From: JACDAN01 sp036380355
GTDB taxonomy: Bacteria; Actinomycetota; Thermoleophilia; Gaiellales; Gaiellaceae
Assembly (NCBI GenBank): GCA_036380355.1
Contig: DASVEW010000044.1
Span: 1-28,801 of the forward strand
DNA: 28,801 bases
Direction of reading: 5' to 3'
Shown here in pieces: positions 14,301-20,861 of the stretch. Every line of letters begins with the position of its first letter. The stretch's first letter is position 1. The notes under the pieces were generated by a model. The model did no database searches, was not told where the DNA came from, and was given only the letters and a program-made list of their open reading frames with translations. The position numbers were made by a program, and so were the translations under genes.

Positions 14301-15902
14301 TTAGACGCGTGGCCCCGCGGCCGCGACGGCTCCGCCCGCCTCGGCTGCGAACTGCTCGAAGTTGTCGCGGAACATCCGCGCGAGCTCGCGCGCCTTGCGG
14401 TCGTACGCCTCGGGATCGGCCCACGTCGAACGCGGGTCCAGCAGGCTCGACTCCACGCCGGGCACGGAGACCGGCACCTCGAAGCCGAAGAGGTCGTCCG
14501 TCCGGTACTCGGCGCCGTCGAGCTCGCCGGAGAGCGCCGCCTTCAGGAGCGCGCGGGTCGCCTTGATCGGCATCCGCTCGCCCTCGCCGAACGGCCCGCC
14601 CGTCCACCCGGTGTTGACGAGCCAGACGGAGACATGCGGATGCTGGTCGAGCTTGTCGCCGAGCATGTGCGCGTACACAGAGGGCGGCTGCGGGAGGAAC
14701 GGCGCGCCGAAGCACGCCGAGAAGGTCGGCTCCGGCTCGGTGACGCCGATCTCGGTCCCGGCGAGCTTCGCCGTGAAGCCGGACAGGAAGTAGAACATCG
14801 CCTGCTCGCGCGACAACCGTGCGATCGGCGGGAGGATCCCGAAGGCGTCGGCGGTCAGGAAGACGACCGCGCTCGGGTGGCCGGCCCGCTTGGCCGGCAG
14901 GGCGTTCGCGATCTGCTCGAGCTTGTAGGCGGCGCGGGTGTTCTCCGTCTTCGAGTCGTCGTCGAGGTCGAGGATCCCCCGCTCGTCCACGACCACGTTC
15001 TCGAGCACCGTGCCCCAGCTGCGTGTCGTCTTGTAGATCTGCGGCTCGGCCTCGGGCGAGAGGCGGATCACCTTGGCGTAACACCCGCCCTCGACGTTGA
15101 AGATCCCCTCCTCGCTCCAGCCGTGCTCGTCGTCGCCGATCAGGTGGCGCTCCGGGTCGGCGGAGAGCGTCGTCTTTCCGGTGCCGGAGAGCCCGAAGAA
15201 GACGGCGACACGGCCGTCGTCGTCGACGTTCGCCGAGCAGTGCATCGGAAGGACGCCCTCGAGCGGGAGGCGGTCGTTCATGAGCGTGAAGATCGACTTC
15301 TTGATCTCGCCGGCGTAGAACGTGCCGCCGATCAGCACCTCCATGCGGCTCGGGTGCAGCACGACGAAGGTGCCGCTCCGCGTTTCGTCCTCCTCGGGAT
15401 CGGCCTCGACGGCGGGTGCATGCAGGACGACGGCCTGCGGCTCGTGCTCGGCGAGCTCCTCCTCGGTCGGGTCGATGAAGAGGGTCTTGGCGAAGAGCGC
15501 GTGCCACGGGCTGTGCGTGATGACCCGGAGGGCCAGCCTGTGCGCGGGGTCGGCGCCGGCGAACGCGTCCACGACGTAGACGTCCTCGTCGGAAAGGAAC
15601 GCCGTGACCTTGTCGCGAAGCGCCTCGAACCTGTCCTCGGAGATCTCCTGGTTCACGGTTCCCCACCAGATTCGGTCCTCGGAGCCGGGCTCGCGGACGA
15701 AGAACTTGGCATCTGGGGACCGCCCCGTGTGGGCGCCCGTGTCGACGACAAGAGGCCCGCCCTCGGCCAGACGGCCCTCGCGGCGCTCGAGCGCATGGGT
15801 GTAGAGGAGGGCGACCGTCGGGTTGTGGTGGACCGCGCCTGCCGGCTCGATGCCGTGCTCGCTCAGGTCGACTCGTCCGCGCAGGTCCTCGATGATTGCC
15901 AT
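14301..15902 (-). CDS. pckA: Phosphoenolpyruvate carboxykinase (ATP)
   Basis: 533 aa, normal for the ATP-dependent family (about 525-540). Residues 59-66 read TGRSPDAK. The P-loop is FGLSGTGKTTLS at about 236-247, followed by the metal site LIGDDEHGW. IIGGTFYAGEIKKSIFT-type sequence (about 190-206) is the PEPCK-specific motif, and the C-terminal substrate region NTGWTGGPFGEGERM is intact. It converts oxaloacetate and ATP to PEP, CO2 and ADP, the entry to gluconeogenesis. ATG 15902 has AAGGAG 4 nt upstream, the clearest RBS in the region. Many actinobacteria use the unrelated-in-sequence GTP-dependent enzyme instead, so the ATP form is informative. It is followed by sdhA on the same strand and is divergent from a GNAT gene. 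Confidence 0.97.
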   Translation of the reverse strand: MAIIEDLRGRVDLSEHGIEPAGAVHHNPTVALLYTHALERREGRLAEGGPLVVDTGAHTGRSPDAKFFVREPGSEDRIWWGTVNQEISEDRFEALRDKVTAFLSDEDVYVVDAFAGADPAHRLALRVITHSPWHALFAKTLFIDPTEEELAEHEPQAVVLHAPAVEADPEEDETRSGTFVVLHPSRMEVLIGGTFYAGEIKKSIFTLMNDRLPLEGVLPMHCSANVDDDGRVAVFFGLSGTGKTTLSADPERHLIGDDEHGWSEEGIFNVEGGCYAKVIRLSPEAEPQIYKTTRSWGTVLENVVVDERGILDLDDDSKTENTRAAYKLEQIANALPAKRAGHPSAVVFLTADAFGILPPIARLSREQAMFYFLSGFTAKLAGTEIGVTEPEPTFSACFGAPFLPQPPSVYAHMLGDKLDQHPHVSVWLVNTGWTGGPFGEGERMPIKATRALLKAALSGELDGAEYRTDDLFGFEVPVSVPGVESSLLDPRSTWADPEAYDRKARELARMFRDNFEQFAAEAGGAVAAAGPRV

Positions 15903-15912
15903 TGGTCTCCTT

Positions 15913-15937
15913 GAGTTCCCGGGCCGCGGCCGGGCTC
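15913..15937 (-). promoter_or_regulatory. Hairpin in the pckA leader
   Basis: CCCGG (15918-15922) pairs with CCGGG (15930-15934), with outer GAG/CTC bases. It ends just upstream of the AAGGAG ribosome site (15907-15912). It could modulate pckA translation; low confidence. Confidence 0.25.
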
Positions 15938-15950
15938 AAACGGGGCTGCA

Positions 15951-15956
15951 TATCGT
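15951..15956 (+). promoter_or_regulatory. -10-like TATCGT before the GNAT gene
   Basis: TANNNT box 6 nt before ATG 15963 and directly abutting ATG 15957, with no Shine-Dalgarno. A leaderless mRNA would favour ATG 15963. Confidence 0.4.
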
Positions 15957-15962
15957 ATGACA

Positions 15963-16523
15963 ATGGCCGTTCGACCGCCCGAGCCGCCCCTGACCGACGG
16001 CGTCGTGAGGCTCCGGCCCTGGGGTGAGGACGGTGACGCCGAGGCGATCGTCGCGGCCTGCAACGACCGCGCGATCGCCGAGTTCCTGGACCTGATCCCG
16101 TCGCCCTATACACACTCCGATGCCCACGCATACCTCGAGCTTTGCCGCGTCGGCTGGCGAGACGGGACGACCTCGAACTTCGCGATCGTCGTCGACGGCG
16201 CGGCCGTCGGCTCGATCGGAGTCCGATGGGTGGAACCGGACCAGGGCGTCGCCGAGGTGGGCTACTGGATGGCGCCCTCCGCCCGCGGCCGCGGCGTGTG
16301 CAGCAAGGCGCTCGAGCTCGTCTCGCGGTGGGTGCTGGAGCGGCCCGGCATGGCGCGGCTCCAGCTCCGTACGGACGAGGAGAACCTCGCCTCGAAGCGG
16401 GTCGCGGAGAAAGCGGGGTTCACACGCGAGGGCGTCCTGCGCTCGAGCCACTTCAACGCACGCCTCGAGCGGCGCGTGGACTTCGTCATGTACTCGCTCC
16501 TCCGCGGCGAGCTCGACGCGTGA
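15963..16523 (+). CDS. GNAT family N-acetyltransferase (RimJ/RimL-like)
   Basis: 186 aa from ATG 15963; ATG 15957 two codons earlier is also possible. The order is typical of the RimJ/RimL group: VRLRPWGEDGDAEAIVAAC at the N-terminus, then FAIVVDGAAVGSIGVRW (central strands), and VGYWMAPSARGRGVCSKALEL with the acetyl-CoA loop R-G-R-G-V. RLQLRTDEENLASKRVAEKAGFTREGVLR and the C-terminal MYSLLR strand follow. It transfers acetyl from acetyl-CoA to an amine, often a protein N-terminus or a small molecule; the target is unknown. The last 38 bp overlap the end of the convergent membrane-protein gene. Confidence 0.9.
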   Translation: MAVRPPEPPLTDGVVRLRPWGEDGDAEAIVAACNDRAIAEFLDLIPSPYTHSDAHAYLELCRVGWRDGTTSNFAIVVDGAAVGSIGVRWVEPDQGVAEVGYWMAPSARGRGVCSKALELVSRWVLERPGMARLQLRTDEENLASKRVAEKAGFTREGVLRSSHFNARLERRVDFVMYSLLRGELDA

Positions 16524-17337
16524 CCCGCGAGCCGACGGCCACGGCGAGCGACAGCGCGAGCTTCGGCGAGGCCGAGCAGCACGAGGGGCAGTGGCAGCCG
16601 GACGCGTTCAGGTCCTCGCTGCGCACGGCATCGACCCACTTCGGCCCGCCCCAGGAGAAGTCGAACGCGAACGACCTGACGACGTGCGCCCAGATCAGCC
16701 ATGCGATCCAGCGGCAGGCGCCGTAGAAGAACGAGATCCGGTAGATCGCGAGCAGTGCGACCTCGGGGAGGTACTGGCCGGCTTTCCCCCAGAACGGGTC
16801 GGCCGGGACGATCGTCTCACGGAAGTACGCGCGCGTGAGCACGCGCCAGCTGAGGACGCCCCAGACGAGCCAGAAGCCGTCATAGGCGAAGCCGAGCCCG
16901 CTGAAGTAGGCGCCGGCGTCGGTATAGCGGCCGGTCTGGCCGGCATAGGCCCACGCGCCGGCCGAGAAGAGCTGGGTCGTGAAGGGGAAGAAGAGCATCG
17001 TCCCGACGGTGTCGAGCGTGTCGGTCAACGCGTGCGCCCACTGCCCGATCAGGAAGCTGAGCGCCCAGATCCGGCTCTTCCAGATCACGTAGATCAGCAG
17101 CGCGACGGCAACGCCGAAGCTGAGCGAGTGCGTGAACCCGACGCCCGGAAACCCGCGGTGGAACTGCGCCGGGTTGTCCGCCTTCAGTTCGAACCCGAAG
17201 GCGCCTGCGCCGTAGACGAACCACTTGGTGGCCATGTCCGGCGCGTACGAACCGATCAGCAGCGGGACGATCGCGACCCGCTTGCCGAGGTGCTTCTGGA
17301 TCACGTACGGCTCGATGTCGTGTGCGACCCAGCTCAT
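16486..17337 (-). CDS. Membrane protein resembling DUF457/YdjM metal-dependent hydrolases
   Basis: 283 aa from ATG 17337, which overlaps the preceding stop as ATGA. PLLIGSYAPDMATKW near residues 24-38 and FHRGFPGVGFTHSL near 59-72 give the Asp, His-Arg-Gly and Thr-His-Ser pattern of the DUF457/YdjM family, which is thought to coordinate metal at the membrane. A second conserved-looking His/Asp set is GQWAHALTDTLDTVG. At least four hydrophobic segments are visible. The last 40 residues are different in character (ASGCHCPSCCSASP, then a short hydrophobic run) and overlap the convergent GNAT gene by 38 bp. It is third in an operon with the sugar dehydrogenase. The biochemical role is unknown. 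Confidence 0.7.
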   Translation of the reverse strand: MSWVAHDIEPYVIQKHLGKRVAIVPLLIGSYAPDMATKWFVYGAGAFGFELKADNPAQFHRGFPGVGFTHSLSFGVAVALLIYVIWKSRIWALSFLIGQWAHALTDTLDTVGTMLFFPFTTQLFSAGAWAYAGQTGRYTDAGAYFSGLGFAYDGFWLVWGVLSWRVLTRAYFRETIVPADPFWGKAGQYLPEVALLAIYRISFFYGACRWIAWLIWAHVVRSFAFDFSWGGPKWVDAVRSEDLNASGCHCPSCCSASPKLALSLAVAVGSRVTRRARRGGAST

Positions 17338-17486
17338 CGAAGCCGCTCCAGGAGCGCGGGGAGCACCCAGACCGCGAGCAGCAGGAACGCCGCGCACTCG
17401 ACCCAGGAGAACAGGAGCTCGGGAACCGCCACGCCGATCCCGATGTAGGCAGCGGCGGCCGCCAGGTACAGCCTGAGCTCCGTCAT
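17334..17486 (-). CDS. Small two-segment membrane protein (50 aa)
   Basis: ATG 17486 to TGA 17334. It overlaps its neighbours on both sides by ATGA, which strongly supports translation. The sequence has two hydrophobic stretches (about residues 6-22 and 27-45) with E24 and E31 in the short connection: LYLAAAAAYIGIGVAVPELLF and ECAAFLLLAVWVLPALL. No family is recognised. Its place between a secreted sugar dehydrogenase and a membrane hydrolase suggests a small membrane partner. Confidence 0.65.
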   Translation of the reverse strand: MTELRLYLAAAAAYIGIGVAVPELLFSWVECAAFLLLAVWVLPALLERLR

Positions 17487-18460
17487 GTCTCCGTGATCCG
17501 GTAGACGACCCCGCGGCCGTGATCGGCGACGAGCAGCCCGCCGTCCGAGTCGACGGCGACGGCCAGCGGATGCGAGAAGCCGGTCGCGAAGGTGGAGACG
17601 GACGCCGGGCGGCCGGCCCGCAGGAGCACGCGGGTCAGCTTCCGCCCGTGCCTGTGCGCCAGGTACTCGCCCCACTCGGCCACGTACAGCGCGCCGTTCC
17701 AGAAGGCCATGCCGCCCGGCGCCGAGTGCGGCTCGAGGTAGGCGACCGGCGGCGTGACGCCGCGGCAGTCACCGCGGAGGCGCTTCGTCCGATGGCTCGG
17801 CCAGCAGCGCGGCCAGCCGAAGTCGCGTCCCTGACGGATCTCGACGATCGTCTCGGCCGGCTCGCGGTCGCCCAGCCTGTCGCGCTCGTTGACCGAGGCG
17901 TAGAGCCGGCCGGTCACCGGGTCCGCGGCGAGCCCGTACGGATTCCGGAGCCCTCGCGCGAAGACGCGCAGGTCGCGCCCGTCGGGCCGAACGGACAGGA
18001 TCGCGGCGCTCAGACGGCTCCGCTCCGTGCAGACGTCACAGGTCGAGCCGCTGCCGAAGTAGAGGCGGCCGCGGTGGACGATGACGTTGTCCTGCTGATG
18101 GCGTCCGTAGGGGAGATTCCTGACGATCGCCTTCCGCTGTCCGCGGCTCACGCGCCAGAGCGCGCCCCGGGCCGAGACGTAGAGCACGCCGCCTCGCCAC
18201 GCGAGCCCGAGCGGCGTGCGGAACCCGCGCAGCACCACGCGCGGCCTGCGTGTGCGCGGATCGACGCGGACGACCTCCCCGCGCTCCTGCGTGAGGTACA
18301 GCGCGCCGCCCGGCCCCCACGCCATCGCAGTCGGGCGTTCGAGGCCGCGGACGTAGGTCTCCACGCGGAATCCCGACGGGACCTTGACCGCCTGGGCCGC
18401 CCCGCCGGCCGGAGTCGAGGCGACGGCGAGCGCGACGGCGAGGCAGGACGCGACCTTCAC
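17483..18460 (-). CDS. Secreted PQQ-dependent sugar dehydrogenase-like beta-propeller (sorbosone dehydrogenase family)
   Basis: 325 aa from GTG 18460, which gives a clean signal peptide (VKVASCLAVALAVASTPAGGAAQA). The longer frame to 18604 would run into the divergent recombinase gene. The mature part has repeated propeller blades: GLERPTAMAWGPGGALYLTQ, GFRTPLGLAWRGGVLYVS, GLRNPYGLAADPVTGRLYASVNERD, HSAPGGMAFWNGALYVAEWGE and GFSHPLAVAVDSDGGLLVADHGRG. This matches the glucose/sorbosone dehydrogenase fold, in which PQQ is the usual cofactor. CDVC (about 168-171) could form a disulfide outside the cell. Activity and substrate are uncertain; many members are uncharacterised. It heads a three-gene operon with ATGA junctions. 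Confidence 0.82.
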   Translation of the reverse strand: MKVASCLAVALAVASTPAGGAAQAVKVPSGFRVETYVRGLERPTAMAWGPGGALYLTQERGEVVRVDPRTRRPRVVLRGFRTPLGLAWRGGVLYVSARGALWRVSRGQRKAIVRNLPYGRHQQDNVIVHRGRLYFGSGSTCDVCTERSRLSAAILSVRPDGRDLRVFARGLRNPYGLAADPVTGRLYASVNERDRLGDREPAETIVEIRQGRDFGWPRCWPSHRTKRLRGDCRGVTPPVAYLEPHSAPGGMAFWNGALYVAEWGEYLAHRHGRKLTRVLLRAGRPASVSTFATGFSHPLAVAVDSDGGLLVADHGRGVVYRITET

Positions 18461-18479
18461 GAGCGCGAATCCTGCCTGG

Positions 18480-19325
18480 ATGGAGACCCAGTCGGCGATC
18501 GACCGGTTCCTGGCCAGCCCTGCGCTGTCGGACGCGACGCGGCGCGCGTACGGCGTCGACCTCGCGGAGTTCGGGGCGTGGCTCCGGGCGCGGAAGGTGA
18601 CCATCGAAGACGTGGATGCCCGCCTGCTCGCGGACTATGCAGCCGAGCTGGGGGCGGCGAGGCGCGGCCGTACGCCGGCCAAGCTGGCGCCGGCGACGAT
18701 CGCGCGGAAGCTCGCGTCCGTCCGGGCCTTCCTCCGCTTCACGCTCGGCGCCGCCCGCGTCCCCGACGCCCGGCTGGCGCCACGCCGCCCGCGCCGGCTT
18801 CCCGACGCGCCGAAGACGGAGGAGATCGAGGCCGAGCTCGAGCGCTTCGGCACCGAGGATCCACTCTCGATCAGGAACCGCGCGCTCGCCGAGCTCGTCT
18901 ACTCCGCCGGGCTCAGGAGCCAGGAGGCAGTCGACCTCGACCTGGCCGACGTCGAGTTCGAGCAGGAGGCGGTGCGCGTGCGCGGCAAGGGCGGCAAGGA
19001 GCGAGTCGTGCCGCTCGGCGAGGAGGCCGCTTACTGGGTCGCGCGGTGGCTGCGGGAGCGGCCGAAGCTGGCGCGAGGAGCCAACGACGCGCTCTTCCTC
19101 TCGGCCCGCGGCCGGAGGCTCGACACGAGCACCCTGCGGAAGCTCTTCCCACACCCGCACCGCCTCCGCCATGCGTTCGCGACGCATCTGCTCGAGGGCG
19201 GCGCCGACCTGCGCACGATCCAGGAGCTCCTCGGCCACAGTTCGCTCTCCACCACCCAGATGTACAGCCACGTCGACGGCAAGCGCCTGCGGAAGGTCTA
19301 TGACCGCGCCCACCCGCGATCCTGA
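18480..19325 (+). CDS. xerC: Tyrosine recombinase (XerC-like) with short catalytic domain
   Basis: 281 aa from ATG 18480. The N-terminal SAM-like core-binding domain spans about residues 1-95 (SAIDRFLASPALSDATRRAYGVDLAEFGAWL). The catalytic domain has all the active-site residues: Arg in SAGLRSQEAVDL, Lys in GKGGKERVVPL, H-x-x-R in HPHRLRHAFATHLLEGG, His in LGHSSLSTT and Tyr in MYSHV. Compared with XerC/XerD and the next gene, about 12 residues are missing between STLRKLF and HPHRLRH, so one helix or loop is shortened. The symbol is by similarity only. It overlaps the next recombinase gene by 26 bp. Its start is 19 bp from the divergent dehydrogenase start, and no Shine-Dalgarno is seen. Confidence 0.88.
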   Translation: METQSAIDRFLASPALSDATRRAYGVDLAEFGAWLRARKVTIEDVDARLLADYAAELGAARRGRTPAKLAPATIARKLASVRAFLRFTLGAARVPDARLAPRRPRRLPDAPKTEEIEAELERFGTEDPLSIRNRALAELVYSAGLRSQEAVDLDLADVEFEQEAVRVRGKGGKERVVPLGEEAAYWVARWLRERPKLARGANDALFLSARGRRLDTSTLRKLFPHPHRLRHAFATHLLEGGADLRTIQELLGHSSLSTTQMYSHVDGKRLRKVYDRAHPRS

Positions 19326-20199
19326 GCTCGAGGGGTTCCTCGCCCTCTCGACGGCGCGGCTCGCCCCGCGCACGGTCGAGGCGTACCGGCGGGACCTCCA
19401 GGCGCTCGCGCGGTGGCTCGGGCGCTCGCCCTCGACGGTCACCACGGAGGAGCTCGAGCGCTACATCGCCGAGCTGCGCGCGGAGGGGCTCTCCGGCGCG
19501 ACGATCGCCCGTCGAATCGCCTCGCTCCGCTCGTTCTTCCGCCACCTCGTCCTGATCGGGGCGACGGACGCCAACCCGGCAGCTGAGCTCGAGCTGCCGC
19601 GCCGGACAAGGCGCCTCCCCCGTGCGCTCTCGCCGTCGGAGGCCGAGCGGCTCGTCGATGCCGCCGCAGGGACGACGCCGCGTGCGCTCCGCGACCGCGC
19701 GCTCGTCGAGCTGCTCTACGGCGCCGGGCTTCGGGTCAGCGAGGCCGTCGGGCTCGACAAGGGCGGCGTCGACCTCGACCAGCGCCTGGTGCGGACGGTC
19801 GGGAAGGGCGGCAAGGAGCGCGTCGTCCCGGTCGGGCGCGAGGCCGTCGAGGCACTCCGGCGTTACCTCGGCCGCGGCCGCCCTCACCTGGACCGCCGCC
19901 ACCGCCCGGAGCTCTTCCTGAACGCCAAGGGAGGCGCCCTCACGCGCGCCGGAGCGTTCCTGATCCTGCGCAAGCTGGCGGCGAAGGCGGGCCTCGAGCC
20001 GGAGCGCATCCACCCGCATCTGCTCCGTCACACGTTTGCGACACACCTCCTCGAGGGAGGAGCAGACCTAAGAAGCGTTCAGGAAATGCTCGGACATGCC
20101 GATCTGGCTACCACGGAGCTCTACACCCACGTAACCGACCGGCGCCGCCGGGAGTTGTACTTCCAAGCGCATCCGCACGCGAAACGGAAGACGAAATGA
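19300..20199 (+). CDS. xerD: Tyrosine recombinase XerD-like
   Basis: 299 aa, the standard XerD length. ATG 19300 has GGAAGG just upstream. The core-binding domain (LEGFLALSTARLAPRTVEAYRRDLQALARWLG) is followed by a full catalytic domain. Its residues are Arg (GAGLRVSEAVGL), Lys (VGKGGKERVVPVG), HPHLLRHTFATHLLEGG (His and Arg), LGHADLATTELYTHV (His and the Tyr nucleophile), and a C-terminal tail RRELYFQAHPHAKRK. XerD normally resolves chromosome dimers at dif together with XerC. Having the two genes overlapping in tandem is unusual for the housekeeping pair. No dif-like 28-mer was recognised. The stop overlaps the next small gene as ATGA. Confidence 0.93.
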   Translation: MTAPTRDPELEGFLALSTARLAPRTVEAYRRDLQALARWLGRSPSTVTTEELERYIAELRAEGLSGATIARRIASLRSFFRHLVLIGATDANPAAELELPRRTRRLPRALSPSEAERLVDAAAGTTPRALRDRALVELLYGAGLRVSEAVGLDKGGVDLDQRLVRTVGKGGKERVVPVGREAVEALRRYLGRGRPHLDRRHRPELFLNAKGGALTRAGAFLILRKLAAKAGLEPERIHPHLLRHTFATHLLEGGADLRSVQEMLGHADLATTELYTHVTDRRRRELYFQAHPHAKRKTK

Positions 20200-20372
20200 T
20201 CGAGATGACCAACGAGACCGCCCTCCTCCTCGCATCCAGCACCGGTGTCGGCGTGCTGATGATGAAGGCAGGCATCGAGAAGAAGATGCTCGAGTGGCGC
20301 CGCCAGCAGCGCATCTGCGCCGGGTGCGGCAAGCCGCTCCATCGGCCGGTCTGCACCTGCGCCTCGAGCTAG
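20196..20372 (+). CDS. Small Cys-rich protein (58 aa) coupled to xerD
   Basis: ATG 20196 overlaps the xerD stop (ATGA). Residues 8-27 are hydrophobic (TALLLASSTGVGVLMMKAG), possibly one membrane segment. A basic KKMLEWRRQQR stretch follows, then ICAGCGKPLHRPVCTCASS, a CxxC plus CxC set that could bind zinc. No family is recognised. A membrane-tethered zinc knuckle next to site-specific recombinases is a plausible reading but unproven. Its TAG stop shares CTAG (20369-20372) with the convergent HEAT-repeat gene. Confidence 0.6.
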   Translation: MIEMTNETALLLASSTGVGVLMMKAGIEKKMLEWRRQQRICAGCGKPLHRPVCTCASS

Positions 20373-20794
20373 CGCGCGCGGCCCTTCTTGGTCAGCATCG
20401 CGGCGGCCCGCTTGGCGGTCTCGCGGAGCTCCTTGTCCTGCTCGTCGTCGTCCGCCATCCCCTCGAGCATGGTGATCGTGTCGCGGTGGGGCGAGCCGTT
20501 CTTCAGGACGAGGATCGCCAGGCGCCGTACGGCCGCGTTCGGATCGTGCGCCGCGAGGTTGTGGAGCAGTGACCGGTCGGCGTTGACGTCTCCCGGATGG
20601 TCGCGCGAGAGCAGCTCGAGGGAGAGGAGCGCCGAGCCGCGGCTCGCCGGGCTCTCGTCCTCGAGCCCGCGGCGGAGCAGAACCAGCTTCTGCCGGTAGC
20701 GGAACTGGCCGATCGAGCGATACGCCAAGGCCCGGTCGCGAAAATCCTGACTCCGCGCCGCCCCTTCGATCTCGTCCTGCCACTTCGTGCGCAT
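20369..20794 (-). CDS. HEAT-repeat-like protein downstream of citrate synthase
   Basis: 141 aa from ATG 20794. It is all-helical with two or three HEAT-like units: FRDRALAYRSIGQFRYRQKLVLLRRGLED, SPASRGSALLSLELLSRDHPG and NAAVRRLAILVLKNGS. The C-terminal tail is charged. The frame stays coding-like upstream of the ATG (a helical stretch, LSDLASAASEAAALAERGAEREL) to CTG 20860 or CTG 20869, with no ATG, GTG or TTG before it. The true start may therefore be a CTG at the gltA stop, adding about 22-25 residues. HEAT proteins are scaffolds for protein interaction; the partner here is unknown, but co-transcription with gltA is likely. Confidence 0.7.
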   Translation of the reverse strand: MRTKWQDEIEGAARSQDFRDRALAYRSIGQFRYRQKLVLLRRGLEDESPASRGSALLSLELLSRDHPGDVNADRSLLHNLAAHDPNAAVRRLAILVLKNGSPHRDTITMLEGMADDDEQDKELRETAKRAAAMLTKKGRAR

Positions 20795-20861
20795 CTCGGC
20801 GAGCTCGCGTTCAGCGCCACGCTCGGCCAGCGCGGCCGCCTCGCTCGCCGCTGACGCCAGG

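Noticed and set aside
12631..14304. 557-aa plus-strand frame across sdhA
   Set aside because: Antisense shadow of a recognised gene; composition is Arg/Val/Asp-rich with no domain, as are the frames at 794-2155, 10333-11574, 14271-15914 and 21204-22352.
18480..20199. Prophage or integrative element carrying the two recombinases
   Set aside because: Flanks are housekeeping genes on both sides, no att-like direct repeats, excisionase, phage or transfer genes are seen, and base composition is like the neighbours.
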